Shown in pieces: positions 1 to 10,606 of a stretch of DNA of 64,000 bases. The notes beneath the pieces are model-generated. The model saw only the letters and a program-made list of their open reading frames with translations. It made no database searches and was not told the origin of the DNA. The position numbers and the translations under genes are program-made. The stretch comes from Blastococcus_B deserti (GTDB lineage Bacteria > Actinomycetota > Actinomycetes > Mycobacteriales > Geodermatophilaceae): NCBI RefSeq assembly GCF_042682525.1, contig NZ_JBHUHP010000030.1:62001-126000 (forward strand). The letters are read 5' to 3'. How positions within the stretch are numbered: the first letter of the stretch is position 1; each line of letters starts with the position of its first letter.

Positions 1-1
1 C

Positions 2-577
2 GACGGGCTGGGCCCGTCGCTGGCCGGCATCGGGTTGGGCGTGCAGGCCGTGCAGGCCCACGTGGGGGACCGGGCCGACCCGCTCACCCGTGACCTGCTC
101 GCACGGCTCAAGGAAGAGGTCGACGCGGCTGTCGGCGAGGTGCGCCGGATCATCGACGGCCTGCGGCCGGCGCCGTTGGACGACCTCGGGTTCGTGGCGG
201 CGGTCCGACGGCACGCGGACACGCTGGCGCCGTCGGTCCCGGTGCGGGTGACCGCCGAGGACCTGCCGCCGCTCCCGCCCGACGTCGAGACCGCCGCCTA
301 CCGGATCGCGCAGGAGGCGCTGACCAACGTGGCCCGGCACTCGGGGGCGCGGTCGGCCGAGGTGGGGCTCCGCGCGCGGGACGGCCGGCTCGAGGTGGCG
401 GTGGCCGACGACGGAGCGGGCCTCGAACCGGCTGTGACGGACGACGTGCGACCTCGCGGCATCGGGCTGGACTCGATGCGCTCGCGGGCCCGGGCCGTCG
501 GGGGTGACCTGACGGTCGACAGCGGGCCGGACGGCACCGCCGTCGTCGCGGACCTCCCGTTGGAGGTGCCCCGGTGA
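2..577 (+). CDS. NarL-type sensor histidine kinase, 3' part (partial at window start)
   Basis: The reading frame is already open at the first base, so only the C-terminal part is present. It begins at DGLGPSLAGIGLG, the end of the HisKA_3 dimerisation motif. The phosphorylated His normally sits just before this, and base 1 (c) fits the last base of a His codon. An HATPase_c domain follows: N box AQEALTNVARHSG, G1 box DDGAGL, G2 box RGIGLDSM. It would autophosphorylate and pass the phosphate to the response regulator that starts inside its stop codon (GTGA overlap). The sensor domain lies outside the window, so the signal is unknown. Confidence 0.93.
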   Translation, partial: DGLGPSLAGIGLGVQAVQAHVGDRADPLTRDLLARLKEEVDAAVGEVRRIIDGLRPAPLDDLGFVAAVRRHADTLAPSVPVRVTAEDLPPLPPDVETAAYRIAQEALTNVARHSGARSAEVGLRARDGRLEVAVADDGAGLEPAVTDDVRPRGIGLDSMRSRARAVGGDLTVDSGPDGTAVVADLPLEVPR

Positions 578-1227
578 CCGAGCGTTCCCCCGTGCGGGTG
601 GCCCTGGCCGACGACCACCCGATGTACCGCTTCGGGCTGCGGGCGGTGCTCGACGCGTCGCCGGAGGTGGAGGTCGTCGGGGAGGCGTCCGACGGCGCGG
701 AGCTGCTGGCGCTGGTCGCCCGGTGCGCCCCCGACGTCGTCCTCACAGACCTGTCCATGCCCCGACTGTCCGGCGCGGCCGCGATCGTCGAGCTGGCCCG
801 CCGGCACCCCGACGTGGGGGTCCTGGTGCTGACCATGCACGAGGACGACGTGTCGCTGTTCGGCGCGCTGCGGGCGGGCGCGCGCGGCTACCTGCTCAAG
901 GGCGCCGACCGGGACGAGATCGTGCGGGCGGTTCTGGCCGTCGCGGGCGGGGACGCCGTCTACGGCGGGGCGGTCGCCCGCCGCGTGGTCGACTCGCTGA
1001 CCGGCACGGCCTCCCGCAGGGCGGCCTTCCCGGAGCTGACGGGGCGAGAGCGGGACGTCCTCGAGCTGCTCGCGGCGGGGCTCCGGACGTCGCAGATCGC
1101 CCGGCGGCTCACGCTGTCGGAGAAGACGGTGCGCAACCACGTCTCCGCGGTCCTCACCAAGCTGCAGGTCCCCGACCGCGAGGCCGCGGTCGCGCGCGCC
1201 CGTGCGGCGGGGATGGGCGCGCAGTGA
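574..1227 (+). CDS. LuxR/NarL-family response regulator
   Basis: A 217-aa two-domain regulator. The receiver domain (about 1-120) has the acidic pair D13/D14, phospho-acceptor D59 in VVLTDLSMP, the T87 region and K109 in YLLKG. The C-terminal LuxR-type HTH (about 150-212) contains LTGRERDVLELLAAG and SEKTVRNHVS. It is translationally coupled to the upstream kinase through a 4-bp overlap, so the two form a cognate pair. Target genes cannot be read from the sequence. Confidence 0.95.
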   Translation: MTERSPVRVALADDHPMYRFGLRAVLDASPEVEVVGEASDGAELLALVARCAPDVVLTDLSMPRLSGAAAIVELARRHPDVGVLVLTMHEDDVSLFGALRAGARGYLLKGADRDEIVRAVLAVAGGDAVYGGAVARRVVDSLTGTASRRAAFPELTGRERDVLELLAAGLRTSQIARRLTLSEKTVRNHVSAVLTKLQVPDREAAVARARAAGMGAQ

Positions 1228-1236
1228 CCTGGTAGC

Positions 1237-1806
1237 TCACGCGGCGGCGTCGAGCAGCGCCCGCATGCGGCGGTGCCGCGCCCGGAACGTGCGATCCAGC
1301 TCGGCGCGCACCAGCGTCCGGTCCAGGCGGGGCCCGAGCACCGACGCGAACCGGATCGTGTCCCGGTAGCGGGTGCCGCCACCGTCCGCCGGCTCGCAGG
1401 CGTGGGTGTGGTGGAAGTAGCGGAACACGCCCCGCACCTGCACGTCGCTGAAGGAGCGGCCCTCCTCGAAGGAGTCCACGTAGGCGACCCAGCGGACCGG
1501 CACGACGTTCCTCAGCCACCAACGGAAGGCGTAGGTGCCGCCCGGCCGCCCGACGTCGCTGGACAGCCCGAGAACCTGCATGCGGCCGGGCATGATCGCG
1601 GCGAAGTTCTGGGCCCGGAGGCAGAAGTCGAACACCTCCTGCGGCGGCTGGTCGAGCAGCACCTCGCGGCTGTACTGCTCCACCCGCGCCGGCCGCTGCA
1701 TCGGGTCGGCCCCGGAGAGCCACCCCCGTCCCGCGTGGGCGCGCGCCGCGCCTGGCTGGAGCTGGACGGGATGGGCATCCGGAGTGACCCGCTTCTCGGG
1801 ATCCAC
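1237..1806 (-). CDS. SRPBCC-family (cyclase/dehydrase-like) protein
   Basis: A 189-aa soluble protein. From about residue 40 it shows the START/SRPBCC pattern: an amphipathic first strand (VEQYSREVLL), QPPQEVFDFC, then beta strands rich in aromatics (GGTYAFRWWL, GVFRYFHHTHAC, TRYRDTIRFA) and a basic C-terminal helix. The family binds hydrophobic ligands or dampens membrane damage, but no substrate can be inferred. Start: GTG at 1806 has an AAAGG-like ribosome site; an internal ATG at 1701 is a reasonable alternative because the first 35 residues look non-domain. Its 3' end converges on the response regulator. Confidence 0.75.
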   Translation of the reverse strand: MDPEKRVTPDAHPVQLQPGAARAHAGRGWLSGADPMQRPARVEQYSREVLLDQPPQEVFDFCLRAQNFAAIMPGRMQVLGLSSDVGRPGGTYAFRWWLRNVVPVRWVAYVDSFEEGRSFSDVQVRGVFRYFHHTHACEPADGGGTRYRDTIRFASVLGPRLDRTLVRAELDRTFRARHRRMRALLDAAA

Positions 1807-2032
1807 CGACCGAGCACCTTTCGCCGGGGACTACGGACAGCGGGAAAGCTAGCCGAGGCAGGCCCAGCAGTGGAAGCTGGCGGTTCCGGAACCGTCGGTG
1901 CGGCCACGTGCCGCCGGAACCGCCCCGGCGCGCGAGGCGCGGCCGGACCGTCCTCCCGGCGACTCGTGCCCAGCCGTTCCCTCCGCCGGCCACGTCCTGG
2001 ACAACCTCGCGGCCGTGCAGCACTCTCCGGTC

Positions 2033-2191
2033 ATGACGGACAACCCGTACGCGATCCCGGTCGACGAGCTGGTCCCGCGCGCCCGGGTGCCCCTGGCCGA
2101 GCAGGTCGAGGTGGAGCCCGCGCAGTTCCCGGCCGACCCGTCCGCCGGTGTGCCGCTCCACGGCGACGGTGGCGACGCGGACGGCGAGTGA
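2033..2191 (+). CDS. Small acidic hypothetical protein (52 aa)
   Basis: Starts ATG (MTDNPYAIPVDELVPRARV) and ends TGA at 2189-2191. It is acidic and proline-rich with no transmembrane segment or recognisable domain. The next gene starts 25 bp later on the same strand. Longer upstream starts exist, but that extension reads like arginine/proline shadow sequence. Function unknown. Confidence 0.4.
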   Translation: MTDNPYAIPVDELVPRARVPLAEQVEVEPAQFPADPSAGVPLHGDGGDADGE

Positions 2192-2216
2192 CCGCACGGC
2201 GCAGGGGCGAAGCAGC

Positions 2217-2603
2217 GTGACCGGCGACCCGGACGGGTGGGACGACCTCCTCGTCCAGCTCTCACCGGACGTGGCGGCGCTGGTGCGGGCCGCGGACGAG
2301 TTGATCCGGCGCACCGACCCCACCGTGGTCCGCGTGGTGTGGCCGCACCAGAGGACGGTCGGGTACGGCGTCGGCCCGAAGAAGATGTCCGAGCACTACG
2401 CGTATCTCGCCGTATACCCCCGGCACGTCAACCTGGGCTGCAACTACGGCGCCCACCTCGACGACGGTGGCCTGCTCGAGGGCACCGGGGTGAACATGCG
2501 CAAGATGACCGTGCGGACGGTGCAGGACCTCGAGGACCCGCGGCTGGTCCCGACGCTCCGGGCCGCCCGGCAGGAGCGCCTCACCGCGCTGGGGCGCGCC
2601 TGA
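2217..2603 (+). CDS. DUF1801-like (YdhG-type) protein
   Basis: 128 aa from GTG at 2217. The pattern is that of the DUF1801/YdhG fold: a helical N-terminus (DDLLVQLSPDVAALVRAADELIRR), a VVWPHQRTVGYGVGPKKMSEHYAYLAVYPRHVNLG beta core spread over residues 35-75, and a basic helix at MRKMTVRTV. Family members are small single-domain proteins of unclear role. A longer start at 2148 would overlap the 52-aa gene and adds only low-complexity residues, so GTG 2217 is preferred. Confidence 0.7.
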   Translation: MTGDPDGWDDLLVQLSPDVAALVRAADELIRRTDPTVVRVVWPHQRTVGYGVGPKKMSEHYAYLAVYPRHVNLGCNYGAHLDDGGLLEGTGVNMRKMTVRTVQDLEDPRLVPTLRAARQERLTALGRA

Positions 2604-2607
2604 CCGG

Positions 2608-2778
2608 TCAGCGGCGGCGGCCCGGCAGCTCGGGGTGGCGCTTGTTCCAGCCCAGCGCCGCGGTGGCGACGAAGAAGACCAGCCCCAGCACGGCGAGCCA
2701 GAACAGGCCCTTGACGACGGCGCCGATGACGGTGAGCACCAGCCAGACGACGAGCAGCAGCCCCAGCACGCGCAGCAC
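2608..2778 (-). CDS. Small hydrophobic membrane protein (56 aa)
   Basis: Reading the minus strand from GTG at 2778 gives a 56-aa protein starting MLRVLGLLLVVWLV with two nearly continuous hydrophobic segments (about 2-23 and 25-43) and a basic tail ending in LPGRRR. A strong ribosome site (GAGGAGG) lies about 6 bases upstream. Small proteins of this kind are common in actinobacteria; function unknown. The stop converges on the DUF1801-like gene with a 4-base gap. Confidence 0.65.
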   Translation of the reverse strand: MLRVLGLLLVVWLVLTVIGAVVKGLFWLAVLGLVFFVATAALGWNKRHPELPGRRR

Positions 2779-2847
2779 GGCGGCCTCCTCGGCCTCGGCG
2801 GAAGGACAGGAACCACCCTAGGCGCGCCGCCCGCCCCGTGGTCGCGG

Positions 2848-3612
2848 CTAGCCCGCGACCCCGCGGACCGGTTCGGTCGACGGGGAGCTGTTGTGCAGGC
2901 CCATGAACAGCTCGTACCGGTCGGCCCGGTACCAGGATCGGGCGTGCTCCACCGCGTCCCCGCGGCTGTAGGACACCCGGTCGAACTTCAGGACCGGCCC
3001 CGAGCCGGGGATGCCCAGCAGGCGCCCGATCTCCTCGCCGGCCAGCCCGGCGCTGACCGTCTGCTCGGCCGAGTCGATCGGCCGCCCGTAGTGCCGGGCC
3101 AGGGTGTCGTAGAGGGAGGCCTGCAGATCCAACTGGTCGAGCCCGGGGAGCAGCTCCGCGCTGTACCAGGCGTCGTCGACCGACATGGGCACCCGATCGG
3201 CCAGCCGGAGCCGACGCACGTGGTAGGCCGGCGCCTGGGGAGCCAGCCGCAGGCGCTCGGCCGTCTGCGCGGGCGGCACGGCCCGGGCGGCCGACAGGAC
3301 GACGGTCGCCGGCTCCAGGCCCATGCGGCGCATGTCCTCGTGGAAGGAGGCGATGTGCAGCCGGGAGCGGGCCGGGCGGTGCGCGACGAAGGTGCCCTTG
3401 CCCTGGGTGCGGACCAGGAGTCCCTCGCTCACCAGCTGCCCCAGGGCCTCGCGCACGGTGATCCGGCTGACGCCGTAGTCGGCGCACAGCTGACGCTCGC
3501 TCGGCAGCATGTCGCCGGGCCGCAGCCGCGTGGTGACGAGCTCGGTGAGGATGGCGCGCAGCTGCTGGTGCTTGGGCACCACACCGTCGACCAGGTGCAG
3601 TGGTTCGGTCAC
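2848..3612 (-). CDS. GntR/HutC-family regulator, DasR/NagR-like
   Basis: 254 aa. A GntR winged helix at about 10-80 (LRPGDMLPSERQLCADYGVSR; RITVREALGQLVSEGLLVR; GKGTFV) is followed by a UTRA effector domain (about 95-240). In this HutC subfamily, DasR and NagR bind glucosamine-6-P or GlcNAc-6-P and control amino-sugar uptake. Here it is the last gene after ptsC-nagA-nagB on the same strand, so the regulatory role is an inference from context. Probable targets are the TGGTC half-sites at 7281-7336. Confidence 0.88.
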   Translation of the reverse strand: MTEPLHLVDGVVPKHQQLRAILTELVTTRLRPGDMLPSERQLCADYGVSRITVREALGQLVSEGLLVRTQGKGTFVAHRPARSRLHIASFHEDMRRMGLEPATVVLSAARAVPPAQTAERLRLAPQAPAYHVRRLRLADRVPMSVDDAWYSAELLPGLDQLDLQASLYDTLARHYGRPIDSAEQTVSAGLAGEEIGRLLGIPGSGPVLKFDRVSYSRGDAVEHARSWYRADRYELFMGLHNSSPSTEPVRGVAG

Positions 3613-3709
3613 CGGCGCGCCTGCCTTCCTCGTCGTCCCCGTCCGGTCCGTCCGGTCCCAGCATGACCGGCGGATCCCGGCGTCCCCCTGCTGCCCCGGT
3701 CGGCGCGCA

Positions 3710-4501
3710 TCAGTACGGCTGGTGGGGCAGCTTGTGCTGCAGCGTGTACCGGTAGTAGTCGGCCCGCTCGAGCCGGGCCGCCGCGGCCTCGTCGATCACC
3801 ACCGTTGCGTGCGGATGCCACTGGAGCACCGAGGCCGGGCAGCTGGCGGTCAGGGGGCCCTCGACGGCCGCCGCCACGGCCGCGGCCTTGCGCGCGCCGC
3901 TGGCGGTGAGCAGCAGGTGCTGCGCCCGCCCGATCGTGCCCAGGCCCTGCGTGATGACGTGCCGAGGCACGTCCTCCGGCCGCTCGAAGAAGCGGGCGTT
4001 GTCCCGCCGGGTCTGCTCGGTCAGCGTCTTGACGCGGGTTACCGAGGTGAGCGACGAACCCGGTTCGTTGAAGCCGATGTGGCCGTTGGCACCGATGCCC
4101 AGCACCTGCACGGCCACCGGGCCGTTCTCCAGCAGCCTCAGCTCGTACTCGCGGGCGGCCACGAGCGGGTCGGGGTGCGCGCCGTCGGGCCCGTGCACGT
4201 CGCTGTCGGCGATGTCGAGGGTGGCGGTCAGCTCCCGGCGGATGACCGACCGGTAGCTCTCCGGGTGGCCGGCGGGCAGTCCGACGTACTCGTCGAGGAG
4301 GAAGCCGCGCACGCCGGCGAAGGACAGCCCCTCCTCGCGGTGCCGGCGGATCAGCTCCCGGTACGCCAGGACGGGGGAGGACCCCGTGGCCAGGCCGAGG
4401 GTCGGGCGGTTCCCGTCCGGGCCTGCGGTGACCGCGGCCGCGATGACGTCAGCGACCACCCGTCCGCAGTCCTCGGCCGTGGGGAGGATGACGACCTCCA
4501 T
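3710..4501 (-). CDS. nagB: Glucosamine-6-phosphate deaminase
   Basis: 263 aa from the ATG at 4501. It converts glucosamine-6-phosphate to fructose-6-phosphate and ammonia. Diagnostic motifs are LGLATGSSP near residue 36, the catalytic-Asp motif LDEYVGLP (D70) and LGIGANGHIGFNEPGSS. Length fits the family. The start is one base past the nagA stop, so the two are co-transcribed and probably translationally coupled. An upstream start at 4546 is rejected because it would run into nagA. Confidence 0.95.
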   Translation of the reverse strand: MEVVILPTAEDCGRVVADVIAAAVTAGPDGNRPTLGLATGSSPVLAYRELIRRHREEGLSFAGVRGFLLDEYVGLPAGHPESYRSVIRRELTATLDIADSDVHGPDGAHPDPLVAAREYELRLLENGPVAVQVLGIGANGHIGFNEPGSSLTSVTRVKTLTEQTRRDNARFFERPEDVPRHVITQGLGTIGRAQHLLLTASGARKAAAVAAAVEGPLTASCPASVLQWHPHATVVIDEAAAARLERADYYRYTLQHKLPHQPY

Positions 4502-4502
4502 G

Positions 4503-5759
4503 TCAGTGGACCTCCGTGGGAGTGCGGGTGCCGGCGGGCGTGGCACGCTCGGTGTCCACCCGGCGACCGGTGAGCAGGACGGCGCGCGGCTCGAGGTCGG
4601 CGTCGGTGATCAGCAGGTCGGCCCGCCGACCAGGGACGACGTCGCCGACCTCGGAGTCGAGCCCGAGCAACCGGGCGGGTGTCGCCGTGGCCGCGGTGAC
4701 CGCGTCGGGGAGCGGGACACCGGCGTTCCGGACCGCTCTGCGGACCACGTCCAGCAGCCGGGCCGTGCCCCCGGCGATGGCGCCGGCATCGCCAGGCTCG
4801 CCGGGGAGCCTGGCGACGCCCCCCACGACCTCCACGGTCATGGGGCCCAGCGGGTAGCGACCGTCGGGCATCCCGGCCGCGGCCATGGCGTCGGTGGTGA
4901 GTGCGATCTGCCCGGGACCTACCAGCGCGAACACCGTGGCGACGGTCTCGTCGGCGAGGTGGACGCCGTCGCCGATCAGCTCCACGACCATCGACCCCTG
5001 GGCCGCGGCGGCGAGGCAGGCCGCCACCGGGCCGGGGGCCCGGGAGTGCAGCGGCGGCATGCCGTTGAACAGGTGCGTCGCCCCGAGCCGCCGCCCGCCG
5101 ACGGCGGCGATCGCCGCGCGGGTCATCCTCGCCGAGGCGTCGGTGTGGCCGAAGCTCGGGGTGACGCCGGCCGCGGCGAGGATGCCCAGCAGCTCGGTCA
5201 GCCGCGCGGTCTCGGGCGCGAGCGTCACCGACCGGATCGCCCCCTCGCCGGCGTCGACCAGCCGGCGCAGGAGGCCGGGATCGCCGGGCACGATCGAGCG
5301 GGGGTCCTGGGCTCCGCACCGCGCCGTGGAGAGGAACGGTCCCTCGAGGTGGATGCCCGCGAGCCGGCCGGAGGCCACCAGGGGCAGCAGCGCGCGGACC
5401 CGCCGCTCCAGCTGGTCGGCGGGTGCCGAGACCAGGCTGCCGATCAGCGTCGTCGTGCCGTGCCGCAGGTGGTGGTCCGCGGCGGCCCGCATGCCCTCGG
5501 CGTCGGCCTCGGGGAAGCCGTGTCCGGCCCCGCCGTGGCAGTGCACGTCGACCAGCCCGGGGAGGAGCAGCCGCCCCGGGGCGGGCGCGGGCAGGTCGCC
5601 GGCGTCCCCGGGCCAGGAAGTGGCCGGCCCGACCCAGCCGATCCGCCCCTCCTCGACCAGGACCACGGCGTCGTCCAGCCGGCGACCCGAGCTCACCAGG
5701 TCGCCCCGGACCAGGTGCCGGCCGGACGGCTCTTCGACGGGTTCGGGGCGGCTGGGCAC
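4503..5759 (-). CDS. nagA: N-acetylglucosamine-6-phosphate deacetylase
   Basis: 418 aa from GTG 5759. The amidohydrolase removes the acetyl group from GlcNAc-6-P, feeding nagB. Visible motifs: LLLPGLVDVHCHGGAG (metal site), HLEGPFLS, SFGHTDAS, GATHLFNGMP and the catalytic Asp region TTDAMAAAGMPDG. The frame stays open to 5873, but that longer form would overlap ptsC and adds proline/arginine-rich sequence. It sits between ptsC and nagB in a leftward operon. Confidence 0.94.
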   Translation of the reverse strand: MPSRPEPVEEPSGRHLVRGDLVSSGRRLDDAVVLVEEGRIGWVGPATSWPGDAGDLPAPAPGRLLLPGLVDVHCHGGAGHGFPEADAEGMRAAADHHLRHGTTTLIGSLVSAPADQLERRVRALLPLVASGRLAGIHLEGPFLSTARCGAQDPRSIVPGDPGLLRRLVDAGEGAIRSVTLAPETARLTELLGILAAAGVTPSFGHTDASARMTRAAIAAVGGRRLGATHLFNGMPPLHSRAPGPVAACLAAAAQGSMVVELIGDGVHLADETVATVFALVGPGQIALTTDAMAAAGMPDGRYPLGPMTVEVVGGVARLPGEPGDAGAIAGGTARLLDVVRRAVRNAGVPLPDAVTAATATPARLLGLDSEVGDVVPGRRADLLITDADLEPRAVLLTGRRVDTERATPAGTRTPTEVH

Positions 5760-5841
5760 GGTGCCTGCTCCAGGTGTCGGGATCGGGGTACGGGGTGCGA
5801 CGCGGGACCGGCGGCAGGCCACCTGTCCCGCGTCGCGGGGA

Positions 5842-7173
<1,332 letters not shown>

Positions 7174-7280
7174 GGGCGGGACCTGCCTCGTCGGGTCGGG
7201 GACGCGGGACGGTGGAGCGACCGGTCCGACCTGGCGCGCGGCGTCAGGCTCGGGAGCCACACCGTTGCCGGGCGCTGTGC

Positions 7281-7336
7281 TGGACCGGTATGGTCCTGTC
7301 ATGACCAGTGGTGTGATGCTGGTCTCATTCATGAGA
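7281..7336. promoter_or_regulatory. Divergent amino-sugar operator region (DasR-like half-sites)
   Basis: Between the ptsC and ptsB starts lie several TGGTC/GACCA-type half-sites in alternating orientation. Inverted pairs are GGACC/GGTCC (7282-7296), TGGTC-N7-GACCA (7291-7307) and GACCAG-N10-CTGGTC (7303-7324). The last contains the exact dre half-site TGGTCT (7320-7325). A perfect 6-2-6 palindrome TCTCAT/ATGAGA overlaps at 7323-7336. DasR/NagR sites are built on TGGTCT/AGACCA. No full canonical dre is present, so this is a candidate operator only. Confidence 0.5.
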
Positions 7337-7410
7337 AAAAGTCAACACGTCCACACCGCGTCGTGACATCCGCGAGGCCGGCCGCACCGGCCGCCGGGAG
7401 AGGGAGATCC

Positions 7411-7641
7411 ATGTCCAAGGCGAGCGACATCGTGGCCGGCCTCGGCGGGGCCGGGAACATCGTCGAGGTGGAGGGGTGCATCACCCGGCTGCGGACCGAG
7501 GTGGCCGATCCCGCCAAGGTCGACGAGGCGGCGCTCAAGCGCGTCGGCGCGCACGGGGTGATCGTGGCCGGGAGCGTCGTCCAGATCGTCGTCGGCCCGG
7601 AGGCGGACTCGCTGGCCGACGACGTCCAGGACCTCCTGTGA
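7411..7641 (+). CDS. PTS EIIB, glucose/GlcNAc family
   Basis: 76-aa single-domain EIIB. The phosphorylated cysteine is C23 in VEGCITRLR, the family's CxTRLR signature, followed by the usual AALKRVGAHGVIV and QIVVGPEAD strands. It receives phosphate from EIIA, encoded immediately downstream (ATG of EIIA-phase GTG inside its TGA), and passes it to sugar carried by the divergent EIIC. The start ATG has a GGGAGA ribosome site. Confidence 0.94.
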   Translation: MSKASDIVAGLGGAGNIVEVEGCITRLRTEVADPAKVDEAALKRVGAHGVIVAGSVVQIVVGPEADSLADDVQDLL

Positions 7642-8111
7642 CGGAGGTGCTCGCTCCGCTGCCGGGGCGGGCGGTCCCGCTCGCCGACGTGCCGGACCCG
7701 GTCTTCGCCGGCCTGGTCGTCGGAGCCGGCCTGGCCGTCGAACCGGAGGACGGCGCGACCGAGGTGGAGGCGGTCTCGCCGGTCGCCGGCCGCGTCATGA
7801 AGGTCCACCCGCACGCCTTCGTCGTCCTCGACGAGGGCGGTGCCGGGGTCCTCGTGCACCTCGGCATCGACACGGTCCGCATGGACGGACGGGGCTTCAC
7901 CGTGCACGTGGCCGACGGTGACGAGGTCGAGCGGGGCGCCCGCATGATCACCTTCGACCCCACCGCCGTCCGCAGTGCCGGCTACTCGGCGGTCTGCCCG
8001 GTGGTCGTGATGCAGTCGACGGCCGACAGCATCGGGTCCGCGGTCCCGGCCGGCAGCACGGTCGCGCCCGGGCGGCCGCTGTTCACCTGGTCCCCGCCCG
8101 CCGCTCCGTGA
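7638..8111 (+). CDS. PTS EIIA, Crr-like
   Basis: 157 aa from GTG 7638, overlapping the EIIB stop by 4 bp. Matches EIIA-Glc (PTS_EIIA_1): EAVSPVAGRVMKV, HPHAFVV with conserved H59, and LVHLGIDTV with the phospho-accepting H74, then VADGDEVERGA. It takes phosphate from HPr, which is not in this window. Together with EIIB and the divergent EIIC it completes a three-gene GlcNAc/glucose-type phosphotransferase system. Confidence 0.94.
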   Translation: MTEVLAPLPGRAVPLADVPDPVFAGLVVGAGLAVEPEDGATEVEAVSPVAGRVMKVHPHAFVVLDEGGAGVLVHLGIDTVRMDGRGFTVHVADGDEVERGARMITFDPTAVRSAGYSAVCPVVVMQSTADSIGSAVPAGSTVAPGRPLFTWSPPAAP

Positions 8112-8118
8112 CCGCTCC

Positions 8119-8793
8119 ATGACCGCGCCGTCCGGTCGGCCCGCCGGTCTCCTGCTCGACCTCGACGGGACCCTCGTGCTCAGCGAGCGGGTGCACCGGC
8201 TGACCTGGGGGCACTTCTTCGACCGGTGGGGCGCCCAGGTCGACGACCGCGAGTACGAGCAGACCTTCATGGGCCGCCGGGCCAGCGACGTGCTCGCCGC
8301 GGTGCCGGGGCCGTGGACCGGGCGCGACCTGCGCGCGATCCAGGCGGAGATGATGGCGCACGCCCAGACGCTGGGGGATGCCGTGGAGGCCGTCCCCGGC
8401 GCGGCCGCCCTGATCCGGCGGGTGAGCGACGCCGGCCTGCCGGTCGCCGTCGTCACCAGCGCCGGCCCGGTGTGGGCGGAGGAGGTCCTGGGGCCGGTCC
8501 TCGGCGTGCGCGACCGCGTGCAGGTGCTGGTCACCGCGGACGACGTCACCACGGGCAAGCCCGACCCCGCCGGTTACCTGTGCGCCTGCGAGCGGCTGGG
8601 GGTCGACGCGGCCGGCTGCACCGGCGTGGAGGACTCGCCCTCCGGCATCAAGGCGTTGCTGGCCGCCGGCGTCGGCGCGGCGGTCGGTGTCACGACCACG
8701 TCGTCCGCCGCCGACCTGCTCGCCGCCGGCGCGCACCGGACGGTCGCCGACCTGCGGGACCCCTGGCTGGGCGGCCTGGTCGCGGATCGGTGA
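8119..8793 (+). CDS. HAD-superfamily phosphatase, beta-phosphoglucomutase-like
   Basis: 224 aa. All four HAD motifs are visible: LLLDLDGTL (D14, D16), VTSAGP, GKPDP (Lys) and GVEDSPSGI. An alpha-helical cap lies between motifs I and II, as in sugar-phosphate phosphatases and beta-phosphoglucomutase. It follows EIIA by 7 bp, so it may belong to the same transcript and dephosphorylate a sugar phosphate, which is inference. Substrate unknown. Confidence 0.88.
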   Translation: MTAPSGRPAGLLLDLDGTLVLSERVHRLTWGHFFDRWGAQVDDREYEQTFMGRRASDVLAAVPGPWTGRDLRAIQAEMMAHAQTLGDAVEAVPGAAALIRRVSDAGLPVAVVTSAGPVWAEEVLGPVLGVRDRVQVLVTADDVTTGKPDPAGYLCACERLGVDAAGCTGVEDSPSGIKALLAAGVGAAVGVTTTSSAADLLAAGAHRTVADLRDPWLGGLVADR

Positions 8794-8804
8794 GGATCGC
8801 GGCC

Positions 8805-9842
<1,038 letters not shown>

Positions 9843-10030
9843 CCGTCGGGGACGGGGGGCCGCCGCCGTCGCCTGCCGTCGACTGCACGCCCTGGCCGTC
9901 GGCTCGCCGCTCGTGACCGGATCCGGCATCCGCAGCACCACGGTCCGGGCTGACTCCACGGCGAGCTGTCGCGCCGGCCGCCGCCGGGCCGCTCGTGGAC
10001 GTCCGGCGACCGCGGGAGCAGGCTGACCCC

Positions 10031-10600
10031 ATGACAGCGGGCCCGACGACGGACGACGCCACCGCACGCCGGTGGATCGAGGAGCACCGGGCCGGCGTGC
10101 CGGCGGCCGAGGCGCTCGCCTTCTTCGACGGTCTGCCGGCGGTGCCGGCCGACGCCATGCTCGGCCGCTGGCGGGGCAGCGAGCTGCGCACCGGCTCCGC
10201 GCTCGACGGGCTCCTCGAGGCCTACGGCTGGTACGGCAAGGAGTTCCTCGACACCGAGTCGGTGCATCCGCTGCTGTTCCGCGACTCCGCAGGGCGGCCG
10301 CGGCCGGTCGCCCCCGCGCTCGTGCCGATGGGCCTGCTGCGCGCGCGTCCGGACCTGGTGCAGCGCCGCCCGGTCGTCTCGGCGTTCGCCGCCCTCCGCC
10401 CGGCGCTGTTCACCAGCCGGCCCAAGGCCCGGCTGCGGGCGGTGGAGCACCGCGGGGTGGTGACCGCGGCGATGGTCTACGACGCGCTGCCGATCATCGA
10501 CGTGTTCCGGCGGATCGACGGGGACCGCGTGCTGGGCCTCATGGACATGCGCGGCCTGCCGGACCCGTTCCTCTTCCTCCTGGAGCGGGACGCCGGCTGA
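10031..10600 (+). CDS. GXWXG/DUF4334 domain protein
   Basis: 189 aa. The N-terminal GXWXG motif is MLGRWRGSEL near residue 45, followed by GWYGKEF. The C-terminal DUF4334 part carries LRAVEHRGVVTAAMVYDALPIIDVFRRID and ends FLFLLERD. The two domains usually occur together in actinobacterial and fungal proteins of unknown function. No signal peptide. The start ATG is chosen because the upstream 12 codons lack a ribosome site. It converges with arsC. Confidence 0.85.
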   Translation: MTAGPTTDDATARRWIEEHRAGVPAAEALAFFDGLPAVPADAMLGRWRGSELRTGSALDGLLEAYGWYGKEFLDTESVHPLLFRDSAGRPRPVAPALVPMGLLRARPDLVQRRPVVSAFAALRPALFTSRPKARLRAVEHRGVVTAAMVYDALPIIDVFRRIDGDRVLGLMDMRGLPDPFLFLLERDAG

Positions 10601-10606
10601 TCGACG

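Noticed and set aside
7281..7336. Canonical full dre site for DasR
   Set aside because: Only half-sites with non-standard spacing are present; no TGGTCTAGACCA dyad was found.
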